Shown in pieces: positions 34,172-45,311 of a DNA stretch of 64,000 nt (the first letter of the stretch is position 1; each line of letters opens with the position of its first letter). The DNA is taken from positions 124,001 through 188,000 of the forward strand of contig JABYQQ010000036.1 of the NCBI GenBank assembly GCA_022605405.1. Reading direction: 5' to 3'. The translations under genes were made by a program, and so were the position numbers. This DNA is from Earliella scabrosa. Its lineage: Eukaryota; Basidiomycota; Agaricomycetes; Polyporales; Polyporaceae. The notes beneath the pieces are model-generated. The model made no database searches, was not told the origin of the DNA, and worked only from the letters and a program-made list of their open reading frames with translations.

Positions 34172-34510
34172 AGCACAAGTGTGGCAGGCAAAGAGTAAGG
34201 ACGGGTATAGAGTGGGGCGCGGAGAATGCTCAGGAGTATAAGAGCTGGGCTGTTGTGGGTGCGTATTGATATCTGGTGCGCCGCAAAAAATGTAACTCGA
34301 TGGTGAGGGTCGGCGAGCATCTGAAACTAACACTGACATCGTGAGCGTCGAAGGATGAAACCGGTGACATATCACAGTCGAGTAAGATACGAGCATTACA
34401 AGAGGACAAGCAGATCTGTCAAGCACAGCAGTACCGAGTATATGCGTCTACAATTTAATAACTTACGTGCGAAAGCCAGACTCCCAAAAGCATGCGTTCT
34501 ATACCCTCTA

Positions 34511-35886
34511 TCACTGATGGATTCCAAGACGGAAGGTGCTCGCAATGATGTCCTGAACCCCTTCCTGCAGACCGACTTCGTTGTGCTTGCCCCAAAACGT
34601 CTCGACGTATACGACCTTGCCTGCGGTCCCGTCGAACTCTTCAATGGTCCCAAAGCTAGGAACCTCGACCTTGCGGACCAGCTCGCTGCGCTTCGCCTTC
34701 CGCGCCTTCTGTGCCTCGAAGTATGTGGCATAGTCTTCTGCACTGACTATGGCGTTCGGGGTAGGAGGCAAGGACGGGGAAACGGGAAGATGGGGGTCAA
34801 GCAATTGATCTAACAGAGTGCGCGAGTGGTGATGAGGGATGTCCATGTCATCTTGACTGTGCGCCAGGAGAACAGGGACGTTGATATCCTGTATGAGTGA
34901 CAGCGTGTTGAACTCGTGACGAACAGGGTATTTGATGAGTTCTGCGGTTTCAAGGCACATGAGGACGGCTGTGGTATGCGCCGGTGGCTAGCAAACATGC
35001 ATATACTCACTTTGACCGAAAGCGAAAGTCTGCAGGGGCTGTAGGATGGGGATCCCTCGTATAGAGTATGTTTCCACAAGCGTAGCCAGATTGGTGAACG
35101 GTGCGAGAAGAGCGACACCGCGAGGCTTGATGTTCTCGCGCGCGAGAGCAGTCGCTAGACCTGTGACGACACCGGTCCCCATACTGTGTCCAATGATCAT
35201 GATATCTTCAGGCTTCGTGCCCTGGTCCATGAGCCAGCGCCAAGCAGTCTTCGCGTCCTCTATCAGGCCAGTGTCCGACGGGACCCCTTCGCTGTCGCCA
35301 AAGCCGCGGTAGTCGATGGCCAGAACGTTCGCGCGCAATCGGCTCGAAAATGTCGAGTACGTGTGCATACGTGCAGGGGCAGCACGCGTAGCCGCAGCGC
35401 CATGGCAGTAGAGGATGGTCGGCTGCGTACGGAGGGCCTTATGGACGACTTCCAGAGAAGGTTGCGAGGGGAGTGTGGACACGCTAGCGCGGTAGGACTG
35501 GTAGAACGGTTCGGAGAGCACGAACCAAGAACCTATGGTCACGTTGTCGGGGGTTGTAAGCTTGAAGTTCATGGTCTTGCCGGCTGCCCGCATAGCGTTA
35601 GTTCCCGGCGCATACAGTCCTGGCCAACTGAATAGACATACGCGACAACCCATACTTCTCCGGTAAGTCGAAATTCGCACCCCATGGCACCCTAATAGCA
35701 TGCTGGTACACGGCACTTGTCTATGTTAGAGCAAACACGACCTGGAAGAAGGATTACTCACTGTGTCTGGAAGAACGGCGTCGCGAGCAGGGCGATGAGA
35801 CAGGCATAGAGCGCACTGCCGATGAATGCAAACCGATGGAGCCTGTCGAGTAGACCGCCTTGCGCGGGGGACGGTGAGGTCGACAT
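34511..35886 (-). CDS. ABHD12/13-type alpha/beta hydrolase, membrane anchored
   Basis: A serine hydrolase of the ABHD12/13 group, which act on lysophospholipids or thioesters at membranes. The start at 35886 gives a short cytosolic N-terminus and one transmembrane span (FAFIGSALYACLIALLATPF). Splicing continues as FFQTHAVYQHAIRVPWGANF and GLSPGKTMNFKL. The hydrolase core follows: ILYCHGAAATR (HG oxyanion motif), AIDYRGFGDSEG, nucleophile elbow GHSMGTG, acid site AHSQDDMDIPHHH, and catalytic His in WGKHNEVGLQ. Stop TGA at 34511-34513. The complete triad is visible. Five exons. It shares a 345-nt divergent promoter region with the BOR1-type transporter. Exact substrate cannot be told. Confidence 0.88.
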
Positions 35887-36231
35887 GGTCTGCGTTGTGC
35901 GCGTCGTCCACAACACAGTCGAGCGCCAAACTGTCCGTCCTGCTCGCACCCCAGGATGGCATCGAGCGCTCCAAAGTCGATGCCGACGCAAGCTCCCATG
36001 GTGCCGGCATCGAACCTTCCGTCTCTACGAGACTCGACCTTCCTTCGCCACCACCACAACCACCAACGGGGAGGATGAAAACGCGGGGTTGTTGGAAGTA
36101 GAGGTGCGAAGTGCTCCCAGTCGTCAACTGCAGTCGAGGCTGACATTTCTGCCCTTGCTCTCTCCAGCTAGACCCTGACCAGTGACCCATCTAACGAGTA
36201 GACACGACACGTCCATCACGATTGCGAAAAG
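35887..36231. other. Shared divergent promoter region
   Basis: Lies between the hydrolase and the anion transporter, which are transcribed away from each other. No TATA box stands out. Confidence 0.5.
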
Positions 36232-38485
36232 ATGCCCTCCGCAAGGTCAAGCGAGAAACCTCCCCAGACTGAGGCAAGCGCGCCCACCACAGAGACATCC
36301 ACACCCGCACCGAACTCTAGATCGCCTTCAGCGACACTATGCAGGAAGGAGAGCCGTTTGCCAGCATGGGTGCCTACCTTTATAGGCCGTGGAATCATCC
36401 GCGACATCCGGGCGAGGGCACCCTATTATGCCAGCGACTGGGTAGATGCGTGGAACTATAGAGTGATACCGGCAATCGTGCTCATATTCTTTGCAAAGTG
36501 AGTACGGCGTCCTCCTCTCTCGAAAGAGTCCCTGTAACTCGATGCTTCTATGCTTTGAAGCGTTCTCCCTGGCATCGCTTTCTCCCTAGACCTGATAGAG
36601 ACTACCCAACAATATGGGGTCGCCGAGGTGCTTCTCTCGTCCTTCATGGCCGCCTTCATATTCTCCGTCTTCGGTGCACAACCTCTCTGCATTGCAGGAG
36701 TTACTGGACCCATCACAGTACTCAACAAGACGATCTTTGATATCGTAGAACGCCAGCCCGACGGACCAGACTACTTGCAGTTCGTCGGCTGGGTGTACTT
36801 ATGGGGAGCTATCCTACACTGGATCACTGCGGCCTTGAACTGTGAGCACCTTCGCACTCGGACTAATCCCTTCGTATTGACACATGAGTAGGGTGCAACT
36901 TCCTGCAATACGTCACCTTGTTCTCGTGCGATACGTTCGGGTTCTACGTATCCTGGGTGTATCTCCAATACGGGGTCCAGGTCATCACCCGCCAGTTCCC
37001 GTCAGACGGCGGGTCCGCTCCGCCCACACCGTCGACGGAGTCCTCAACAGCAACGCTCGACGGGGCACTGGTTGGCATCATTCTCGCCCTCCTCATGACC
37101 GTCACCGCCTTCCTCTTCCGCACGCTCTCGCAGTCGGCCTACTTCCACCGGCATGTGCGCCGTTTCCTCGCCGACTACGGGATGCCAATATCCCTAGTGG
37201 CCTCATCCGCAGTGGCATATTGGGGACGCTTCAACTCCGCAAACCCCACAACGCTGCCGACAGGACACGCCTTCATGCCAGCAGGCGACCGTCCCTGGCT
37301 CGTCCGTTTCTGGGAGCTCGATGCCAAGTGGGTCGGTATCGCGTTCCCCTTCGGGTTCGCCCTATGGGTCTTGTTCTTCTTCGATCACAATGTCTCGGTG
37401 AGTGCTCGTCAAAATGACGCGTCTATGTACGGTTGGCTCACACATAGCATATAAACAGTCGTTGATGGCGCAAGGCTCCGAGTTCCCCCTGCGGAAACCA
37501 CCAGGGTTCCACTACGACTTCTTCCTCCTCGGGATCACGACCTTCATCGCTGGACTCCTCGGTATACCAGCCCCAAACGGTCTCATCCCCCAAGCGCCGA
37601 TACACACTACCGCTCTTGTCGTCATGGGCCACGAGAGAAAGGGTGACGTAGAGGAAGGTCCCGAGGCCGCCCCCTCTGTGGAGAAGAAACGTCGGACATC
37701 GGTCCACCAGCAAGCAGTCGAAGATGAGAATGGCATCGCACGCACGCGTTCCCGCATACACGCGCCGCGACACTCCGACTTGGAGCCCGACCCCACCCAG
37801 TCTAGAGACGGGGCAGGGGACGCGCGCCGCCACGAAGTTCCTGTAGCAGTCGTCGAGCAACGCGTGTCGAACCTCGCCCAGGGCGCCCTGTGCCTCGTCC
37901 TCCTGACCGGCCCTTTCCTGCACGTCCTCAACCTGATCCCGCGAGGTGTCCTCGCTGGGCTCTTGTGAGTGCATCGTCCCACAAGTTGGTCCTCTATGCG
38001 CGCTGACCGATATGTACCTCTACAGCTGGTACATGGGTGCAGATGCTCTGCAAGGAAACGGCATCACGCGCAAGCTCCTCTACTTCCTGCGCGACAAAGC
38101 CCTGACCCCTGCCGACGAGCCTCTGCGGAGGGTGCGCAAGTCGAGGATTCTGATGTTTGTCGCTGTCCAGCTGGTCGGCTTCGGTGCCACCATGGCGATC
38201 ACACAAACCATAGGTGTGTCTCCCGACTCCTGTCATTCGCGAACCACGAGCTAACGCGGTCGGTCTAGCTGCAATTGGCTTCCCTCTTGTGATCATGCTC
38301 TTGGTACCAGTGCGGACGTACCTTGTCCCCCGGCTGCCCTTCACTGACGAGGAGCTGGCGATCCTTGATGGTCCTACGGCCTCTCCATTCGTACGTCTCG
38401 CCGTACTTGAAATGGTGTCCCTGCTCACTTTCATCCCGTCATCTTATAGACCATGGAGTCCGTCGGTGGTATCAATGGTTCATGA
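36232..38485 (+). CDS. BOR1: BOR1-type anion (borate/bicarbonate family) transporter
   Basis: SLC4-family carrier, plasma membrane or vacuole. Seven exons (36232-36497, 36561-36841, 36892-37397, 37459-37964, 38026-38213, 38269-38390, 38450-38485) sum to 1905 nt, 634 aa. Family motifs: NVLPGIAFSLDL after the first junction, FGAQPLCIAGVTGPITVLN, WCNFLQYVTLFSCDTFGFYV, GIAFPFGFALWVLFFFDHNV, then PPGFHYDFFLLG and GLLGIPAPNGLIPQAPIHT. Ten or more hydrophobic spans; a charged insert of about 110 residues (near 37640-37860, rich in Arg, Glu and Ser) lies in a loop. Yeast BOR1 exports borate; plant members do the same. The C-terminus is very short (TMESVGGINGS). The start at 36232 gives a hydrophilic N-terminus of about 50 residues. 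Confidence 0.92.
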
Positions 38486-38714
38486 TGTTGGACTGGATGT
38501 TGCAGTTCCCGATGTTGGATTCCTCATGTATGCTCAAACTGAACCCACAGAATGGTAGTGCGGCACCATTTTCAACTCGCGTGCGAAATCGAACTCGTGA
38601 AATCGTCTTCACGAAGCGGGCTCGATGACATCATGTGGCCCATTGAAGTATCGCAAGTATCGTACATCTACACAACAAAAGGAACCGTCGTCCTCTTTCT
38701 ACCAGCTCGCCATC

Positions 38715-39354
38715 CTACGACCCGTCGGCCAGAATGATGGCCAAGATGACGATAGCGACGGCAACCAGGGTGAACGAGAGAAGTGTTGGCGTGACGCGCG
38801 TAACAGGATACACGCCACGGATGAGCGCATCTTGCACGATGAAGAACCGCACTCCTCCGACGGCCAGAGTGTACATCCCAATGATGACCATGACCGCCCC
38901 AAGCGGCCGCGCATACTTCCCCAGGTCCTCTTCCAGAATTGTGCCGGATAACGCGAACAGTTGCACAAATGCTGCCATATAGGTGAGCACCAGGGTCATC
39001 GCCCACGCCAGCACGCAGACAGACTCACGCACCTACGCCAGCCGACGCCATAGCGAGGCTTGTACGTGCATACGCAAGGAAGGTCCGCTCGGACGCTAGG
39101 TGGTCGCGCGCGACGCTGCCCGAGTTCTCGAGCTCCATGCGGAGCTTCCACCGCGTCAACAGCTCCCGCCCTCGCGCCCACTCCGACCCCCTGCGCTCCC
39201 CGCCCCTCCTCCTGCTCTTCGCATCTGTGTCCGTCGCCCCGTATGCTCTACAGCTGTCTCTCTCCTCTTCGCATAGCGGCTCCGTCGACGCGCTTCGCGA
39301 TCGGCTCCATGCGGTCTCCGAGTCGTGGTCAGGGCTCGAGCTGCGCAATGACAT
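38715..39354 (-). CDS. DUF202 membrane protein, copy A
   Basis: Two exons (39354-39033 and 38971-38715, 61-nt intron) give 192 aa. A disordered N-terminus of about 70 residues rich in Ser and Arg (start MSLRSSSPDHDSETAW) leads to WKLRMELENSGSVARDHLAS and ERTFLAYARTSLAMASAGVA, the DUF202 signature found in bacterial YidH and in yeast Vtc1. Three membrane spans follow: around AFVQLFALSG, RPLGAVMVIIGMYTLAVGG and TLLSFTLVAVAIVILAIILA. Vtc1 is a subunit of the vacuolar polyphosphate polymerase, but this protein has no SPX or polymerase domain, so a role in polyphosphate is only an idea. A second gene of the same build lies 1.2 kb away on the same strand. Confidence 0.87.
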
Positions 39355-40597
39355 GTCTTCGTGTTCTGCAAGGGAGTCGTGAGCGGGGTCAACAGCTGCT
39401 GCTGAGATGGCAAGTACGCTGGAGGTCGCAATGAGAGTTGGAAGTTGAGATGGTGGGGACGGTCGTCAGGGGTGCGATCTGGCTACTAGCGAGCTCTCGC
39501 CAAGCTCGAGTATATGTATACTTCCATACATACATCCCAGCGACAAGAAGCGAGATGGAGTGCCATCAGAGCGGAACAGAGTGGCCCAGCGCGAGCTCAC
39601 GGCCTTGGGCAAGGTGCACCCGCAGTGCATCGGCGGCTCTTGACGTCAGGAGAGCACCGTTGGAGGCCGAGAGGGTTCAGACGTGCTTCTGGCAGCGTCT
39701 CGTGCCTTATTGTGCGAGCGTTGTGCGGGGGGTCTCTTGGAGTAGCCACTGTAGTGTGAGCACGTCAGCGCACCGGATCATTCGCATAAGTGAGTAGTAC
39801 TAGTGCTGCCGGAGCTTGAAGTTGAAGTTGTGCATCACTGCATCTCGGGCGGAGGAGATTCGATCTCACCGTACCCGGTAGTTATGTAGTAGTATGTATG
39901 TAGCTCGTCCCTGACTGGTCAACGTACTTATGTAGTCAATCAGCATCCATGTAAGTAATCGCTTTACATAGCCTTGGACTAGGACTGCGACTCTGCCGCA
40001 TTCTCGCTACCGCACCAATGCATGTTCGTGGCTGTCGCAATCGCAGGGAATCCACCCTTTTACCGCTACAGGCGGGAACTGGCCAGTCGGACTTGATCGT
40101 GCAGAGCGTTCCATGCCAAGCCTGAGGGTTTGGTGGGGTTCACTCATCGCGAGACCGTCGATGATGCATGATGCTCGGAGGTTGTAGAGCTGTTTAGGAA
40201 ATTGAAAGAAGACGACCAAGTCAGAAGGTTGAGCACGTTGCAGGAGCGTGAGGGATCTCGAAGTATGTCGTGACCGTAGTTCTTTGCGCCCTATTGATTC
40301 CCAAATGTATTGGCTGTAGTGGGCGCAAGTCGTTACATCAGCAAAGTCAAGTCGAGGATTGGTAGAGGACGACAGACATGTCGAGAACGTTTGAAATAAG
40401 CGGAAATATTCGCACGCGGGGCGGCCAATATGGTGCACGCAGTTAGAGGTGGTACTCCCGATCGAGGTAGCGAGAAGCGCGAGATGTCGTTATCGCCCTG
40501 CACGATGGCGTATGGTCTAGTGCGTATATATACTGTCATAACGTACGCGAAATCTATGCCACCCCCTCCCCCTACATCATAGCTTGCTCGTGCTACC
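39355..40597. other. Spacer between DUF202 paralogs, no gene seen
   Basis: Promoter of copy A and 3' flank of copy B. One minus-strand frame near 40007-40438 is open for 143 codons but has no splice support or motif and I do not call it. Confidence 0.4.
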
Positions 40598-41309
40598 CTA
40601 CCTGTCTACGAGGATGAGGGCGAAGACAACGACGACAATGGCAACGAGGACGAAAGAGAGCAGGGTGATGGAGACCCGCGCAACAGGGTAGACCCCGCGG
40701 ATGAGCGCGTCTTGGACGAGGAAGTACCGCGCAACCCCCACCGACAGGGTAAATAGCCCAAGGCCGATCATGACAGCCCCGAGGGGCTTAGCGTACTTCT
40801 CGAGGTCCTGGTTCATCGTCGCGGCAGACAGAGTGAACAGCTGCACCAGCGCTATCGGTCATGGATGATGAGGTGAGCACGAATCGTTCCATCGGGAGCA
40901 TGGCATGGAAGGTTCACGCACCGACGCCGGTCGAGGCAAGTGTCAGACTCGTACGGGCGTACGCAAGGAAAGTCCGCTCGGAGGCCAGATGGTCGCGTGC
41001 CACGCTCCCCGAGTTCTCCAACGCCAGCAGGAGCTTCCACTTCGTCAACAACTCCCGCCACCGTGGCCCCCGCTCTCGCCGTCTCCTCCTCCTCCTCACC
41101 GGCTGTCCGCCATCCTGGGTGGGCTCTGCCCTGTCGCACAACGGGTCGGGCGTAGCATTCTCGCTTCGCGCGGTGATCGTTTGCTCGGGGCTATCGCACT
41201 GACGGGAAGAGGCCATCACATCCCGCGATGGCGCTGGCGACGGGGGAATGTCGAGCGACTTGGGCGGCGGGGGCCTTCTGGTGACCGTGGGGGGCTCAAG
41301 CTTGGACAT
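40598..41309 (-). CDS. DUF202 membrane protein, copy B
   Basis: Same build as copy A. Exons 41309-40922 and 40851-40598 (70-nt intron at the identical codon position) give 213 aa. The N-terminus (MSKLEPPTVTRRPPPPK) is Pro-rich and longer than in copy A. The shared core is nearly identical: LENSGSVARDHLASERTFLA and YARTSLTLASTGVA, then three membrane spans including PLGAVMIGLGLFTLSVGVA and LLSFVLVAIVVVVFALIL. Stop at 40598-40600. The conserved intron position and neighbouring location show a tandem duplication. N-terminal regions differ strongly, so the two may be targeted or regulated differently. An in-frame upstream ATG near 41477 is less likely because it reads through promoter-like sequence. 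Confidence 0.87.
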
Positions 41310-42111
41310 CGTGGGCGTGAGGAGCGTATGCGAGGGGGCGGATGAGTCCCGGTGAGTACTTGAGTCGTCGAAGACAAAGAGCGCGCCAACGGCGTCCCCA
41401 ATTCGGAATGGGGGTACACCCGGGGTGCTCCTGTGCCACAAACATCGGCCGGCGTATGCTATTTTGACGTCATGCACTTGCGCGTTTGGGCGTACGACCG
41501 CCAGCTGAGTGCTGTACGTCGTGCACGATCAGTCTCGTGGTCGTACGACTACGGAGGACCTCGGGGAGAAGGCCCTCTGTTTACGAATTGGCGTATCGCT
41601 CAAGAACATGCTCACGAGCTCTCAAGAGTAGCCCGCTTGCTGCGCCGCTCGAGAAGCCTATCGCTTGCAACTCACGCAGCTCTTCATATTCACAAGAACA
41701 TATCGCCGCCTGTACGATACCGTAGAACCAAGAATAATGAGCGGTTGATGACCTTACACATACTAGTCAAGGGCACTGTCTCGGGCCATTTACTGTAGGA
41801 AGACGTTAGTCATCCATGGTATTTATGGTGTCCTGTGCGCGGGTGTGTGAAGCTGTCGACAGTGTCGCACAGCTGTCGGTATCGGAGAGAGAGACAGATT
41901 CAGAAGACGGTGCCGCGACGAATTGACCAATCAGGCAAGTCGAGACATTAACGCCGTCTCGGTCACATGACGTGACGCGTGGAGCGCGAAGCGCTCGGTT
42001 CAAAACCAAACGCATGTTCTCCAGGCGTTTTGTCCTCGACATCGTCTTCGGCGTCGTCCCCCGACCTCTCTTCAACATCGTCTACGTTTCTCACTGATTG
42101 CGAAACCCATC
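41310..42111. other. Divergent intergenic region
   Basis: Between DUF202 copy B and Aurora kinase, transcribed away from each other. No coding frame is supported. Confidence 0.45.
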
Positions 42112-43531
42112 ATGACCTCCGTCGGCCAGATCACCCGCCAATTGTCCGCCCTAGAACTATCCTCCAAGCCCAACACCACCCGACCCGCGACGACCCAACA
42201 CCAGAAGAAACCTAGCCAGACGAACGTTTCGAAGCTGCTCTCAAAGTATGCCGCACCGAATCCCTTCTCCGCACCCACGACTACGACGCTGCAGAAGGCA
42301 GCCTCGACGACTGCGATACCCAACAAGCAGACCACAGCACGACCAGCATCCCCAACACGAAGCCAAACACAACCTACACAATCCTCACAACCAGCGAAGC
42401 CCTCACACGCGACTATTGACATTGGACGATATGACGGCGGATTCGAGATCGAGAACGAGACACGAGGGGAGGCGGTGACTGGCGAGGCGGCAGCGGACCT
42501 TGCACTGGACTCGAGTGTTGCATTGTGAGTAGCCTATCCTCCTCGCCAACGTCGGAGGTATCTGACCCACCCACCCAGTGAGCGTCCCACACGAGAATGG
42601 CACCTCACGGACTTCGACATCGGCCGCCCGCTCGGCAAGGGCAAGTTCGGGCGAGTGTACATGGTGCGGACCAAGGCCGAGCCGCACTACATCCTCGCCC
42701 TCAAGTGCCTCTACAAGTCCGAGATCGTGCAGTCGCGCGTCGAGAAGCAGATCCGGCGCGAGATCGAGATCCAGCAGAACCTGCGGCACCCGCACGTCCT
42801 CCGCCTCTACGGCTACTTCCACGACGAGAAGCGCATCTTCCTCATGCTCGAGTTCGCGGGCAAGGGCGAGCTCTACAAGCAGCTCACAAAGTACGGCTGC
42901 TTCACCGAGAAGCGCAGCGCGCGCTACATCGACCAGATGGCCGACGCCCTCATATACCTCCACGCGAAGCACGTCATCCACCGCGACATCAAGCCGGAGA
43001 ACCTCCTCCTGGGCATCAACGGCGAGCTCAAGATCGGCGACTTTGGATGGAGCGTGCATGCACCGGGCAACAGGCGCAAGACGCTTTGCGGGACCCTGGA
43101 CTACCTTCCCCCGGAGATGGTCGAGGGCCGCGACCACTCGGAAAAGGTCGACTACTGGGCGTTGGGCGTGCTCACGTATGAGTTCATCTGTGGGAACCCA
43201 CCGTTTGAAGACCTCAGCGGACACAATGGTGAGTTTCACGTCAGTCCAGTCGAACATTCGCTCACCGCCATTCGCAGCGACCTACCGGCGCATAGCGCGA
43301 GTAGACCTGAAGATCCCGTCAAAGGTTTCGCCAGAAGCCCGGGATCTCATCGTCAAGGTCAGTCAGTCATCAGCATCGCGCTGTGTGTAGGCCGGAGCTC
43401 CCTGCTGACGTCTGGACGTGCAGCTCCTGCAGTACGAACCCGAGAAGCGGCTCCCGCTCACCGAAGTCAGGAGACACCCTTGGATCGTCAAGTACCGCTC
43501 GAAAGGGCACTCGACGTCCGGTCCTGCATAG
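42112..43531 (+). CDS. IPL1: Aurora protein kinase
   Basis: The mitotic Ser/Thr kinase of the chromosomal passenger complex. Four exons (42112-42524, 42579-43228, 43278-43357, 43424-43531) give 1251 nt, 416 aa. The first 140 residues are disordered, Thr/Ser/Pro/Gln-rich. The kinase domain starts [17 protein letters not shown] (glycine loop), [10 protein letters not shown] (catalytic Lys), [12 protein letters not shown] (catalytic loop), [12 protein letters not shown] (DFG and the Aurora-specific GWSVHAP), [16 protein letters not shown] (activation loop with the autophosphorylated Thr, and the PPE motif), then [18 protein letters not shown]. The C-terminus has [20 protein letters not shown], stop at 43529-43531. 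Fungi usually have a single Aurora; all catalytic residues are present. Confidence 0.95.
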
Positions 43532-44070
43532 CCTGTCGCTCTCGCTCGTTTCGCTGTCGCTGTATTTATGCCGCTCTCGTCTATGGACTCATGCATTCTC
43601 TCGCTCGCACTGATAGGGCTTGCTATGTACATAACACTCCGTCACCGTGTATGCATATCTTCCCTGGCCCTCCATCAAGTTCATGCTGTCCGTTCCTCAC
43701 AACCGTACACCCGGGACGGCTCGGATCCTCGGGACACTGCTCAACTCACAGTCGCGGTTGAAGAAGCTGAGAACATCGTCGTTTCGAGGCCGGCACATCG
43801 GTAGAGCAGGACGAGACAGGGAGGGGGATAAGGCGGACGCGAATGGAAAACGACGGGGAGTAAGCTTGTAAAGCTGTTTCGAGTCTGCGACGTGGTGGAT
43901 GCCGGCAGTGATTTGGGACACGCGGATATGCTGTCACAGAAGTACGGCACAGTGGGCGGTGCAAGTCAATTATGTGAGTATACTACTACATCTAATGAGT
44001 GTGTCGAGTCTGCAAAACTGGCCAATGAGTGCCCGCACCAAGGTCGGAAGACTGGTATGCACTGCTCACC
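43532..44070. other. Convergent 3' flanks
   Basis: Between Aurora and the mitochondrial ribosomal protein gene, which point towards each other. No supported coding frame. Confidence 0.5.
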
Positions 44071-44973
44071 CTATGACCTCGCGAATGGGATCTGGAAGCC
44101 CGAGAGGAGTGCTCTTGCGCGATTTTGTGCCCCGACGCCCTTGGCGTTGGTAATGAAGTGGATGTGCATACCAAACGTCTGCGGGTACGCGTCGAAGTTG
44201 ACCTCGATCTGGGGGAAGAGGCCGAGTGCGGTGGGCGGGAGACCAAATGAAACAACACCGGAGGCGGAGCTCATCTTGTCCAGTCGTTGCGACGGGCCCT
44301 CGAGCGGGATGCCCTGGAAGTCTCGCAGCCGGGGGAGGACGAACTCGACGAGGACGCTGAGGAAGTCCCACATCTGGGGGCCCTTGAGGTCGACCTTCAC
44401 ACCGACGGGGATGCCGGGGCGGACCCAGCCCTGCAGGTTCTTGCGGCCCTTGACGAGCTGCACGCCCTCTGCGGTGTGCTGTCCCCCGCCCTGCTCGTTT
44501 GCACCCGAGATGGCGCGGAGGGCCATGATGGGCCCGAGGAGGTTGGTGCGGCTCGCGGTGGCCTGCTTGATCTGGCTGTGGATCTGGATGCGCTCGAGCT
44601 GGATGAGGTTGTCTGGGGAGGACGGGGCCTGGAGCTGTTTTGACCAGCGGTTGCCACCGAGGGGAGGGTTGTAGCGGTGCTTTGTGTACGGGTCGTTTGG
44701 GTCGTACGCGAGACGGACGGGGCGGGGAGGTTGGCGGGGGGTGGGCTCGTGGACGTAGGTCATGTAGAGGAGATCGTCTTGGAGGGTGTTGTGGTAGTGG
44801 TCCGCGAGACGGTTGCGATGGGTGTCGCGGACGATGACATTGACGTGGGGGATGGGGACACCCTTCTCGTCGCGTTTGAGTGGCTTGCGCGCAGGTGCTG
44901 GCACCGTGCGGCGGACGCTGCGACCAGCAGTGGCGACAAGACGGGGTAGTTGCGCCGCGGGTTGGGCACTCAT
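44071..44973 (-). CDS. MRPL7: Mitochondrial ribosomal protein uL5m
   Basis: Large-subunit protein uL5 of the mitochondrial ribosome, at the central protuberance near 5S-like contacts. A single exon of about 300 aa. The start at 44973 gives a basic targeting peptide (MSAQPAAQLPRLVATAGRSV); an in-frame ATG at 45042 would add 23 residues. The mature part begins with a long N-terminal extension typical of fungal MRPL7. The L5 core has NLQGWVRPGIPVGVKVDLKG, FLSVLVEFVLPRLRDFQGIP, VVSFGLPPTALGLFPQIEVN, FDAYPQTFGMHIHFITNA, and ends FQIPFARS with TAG at 44071-44073. No oddities seen. The gene lies 338 nt from the divergent RING gene. Confidence 0.9.
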   Translation of the reverse strand: MSAQPAAQLPRLVATAGRSVRRTVPAPARKPLKRDEKGVPIPHVNVIVRDTHRNRLADHYHNTLQDDLLYMTYVHEPTPRQPPRPVRLAYDPNDPYTKHRYNPPLGGNRWSKQLQAPSSPDNLIQLERIQIHSQIKQATASRTNLLGPIMALRAISGANEQGGGQHTAEGVQLVKGRKNLQGWVRPGIPVGVKVDLKGPQMWDFLSVLVEFVLPRLRDFQGIPLEGPSQRLDKMSSASGVVSFGLPPTALGLFPQIEVNFDAYPQTFGMHIHFITNAKGVGAQNRARALLSGFQIPFARS

Positions 44974-45311
44974 CCTGTCGCGTGCGAAGAGACGACGAGA
45001 GAGAGGAGAGCAACCAGGAGTTGGCTGCTGCACCGAGTCCAATTGTCACGGTACAACACGCAGGCGCAGGCGCTCGCAAGAGCGTATGGTAGACGCCGGG
45101 TGCGAGTAGGCGTCTGTCACCGCCACCATCGACGTCGCTGACTCTGGCCAACGAAGGCTTGTCTCGCTCAACGTCTCTCTTGCTCTCTCCTTCGTCGTCG
45201 CCGGCAACGACCCTCGCCTGTTCTTCATCCCACTTTCATCTCCGCTCACGACCCAAGGCTGATACGTGCCCTACTCTACTCTACTCCCTCCTAGTCCTCC
45301 TCCGCCCGCTC

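Noticed and set aside
40007..40438. 143-codon minus-strand frame between the DUF202 genes
   Set aside because: No splice context, domain or codon pattern; it lies in an intergenic spacer.
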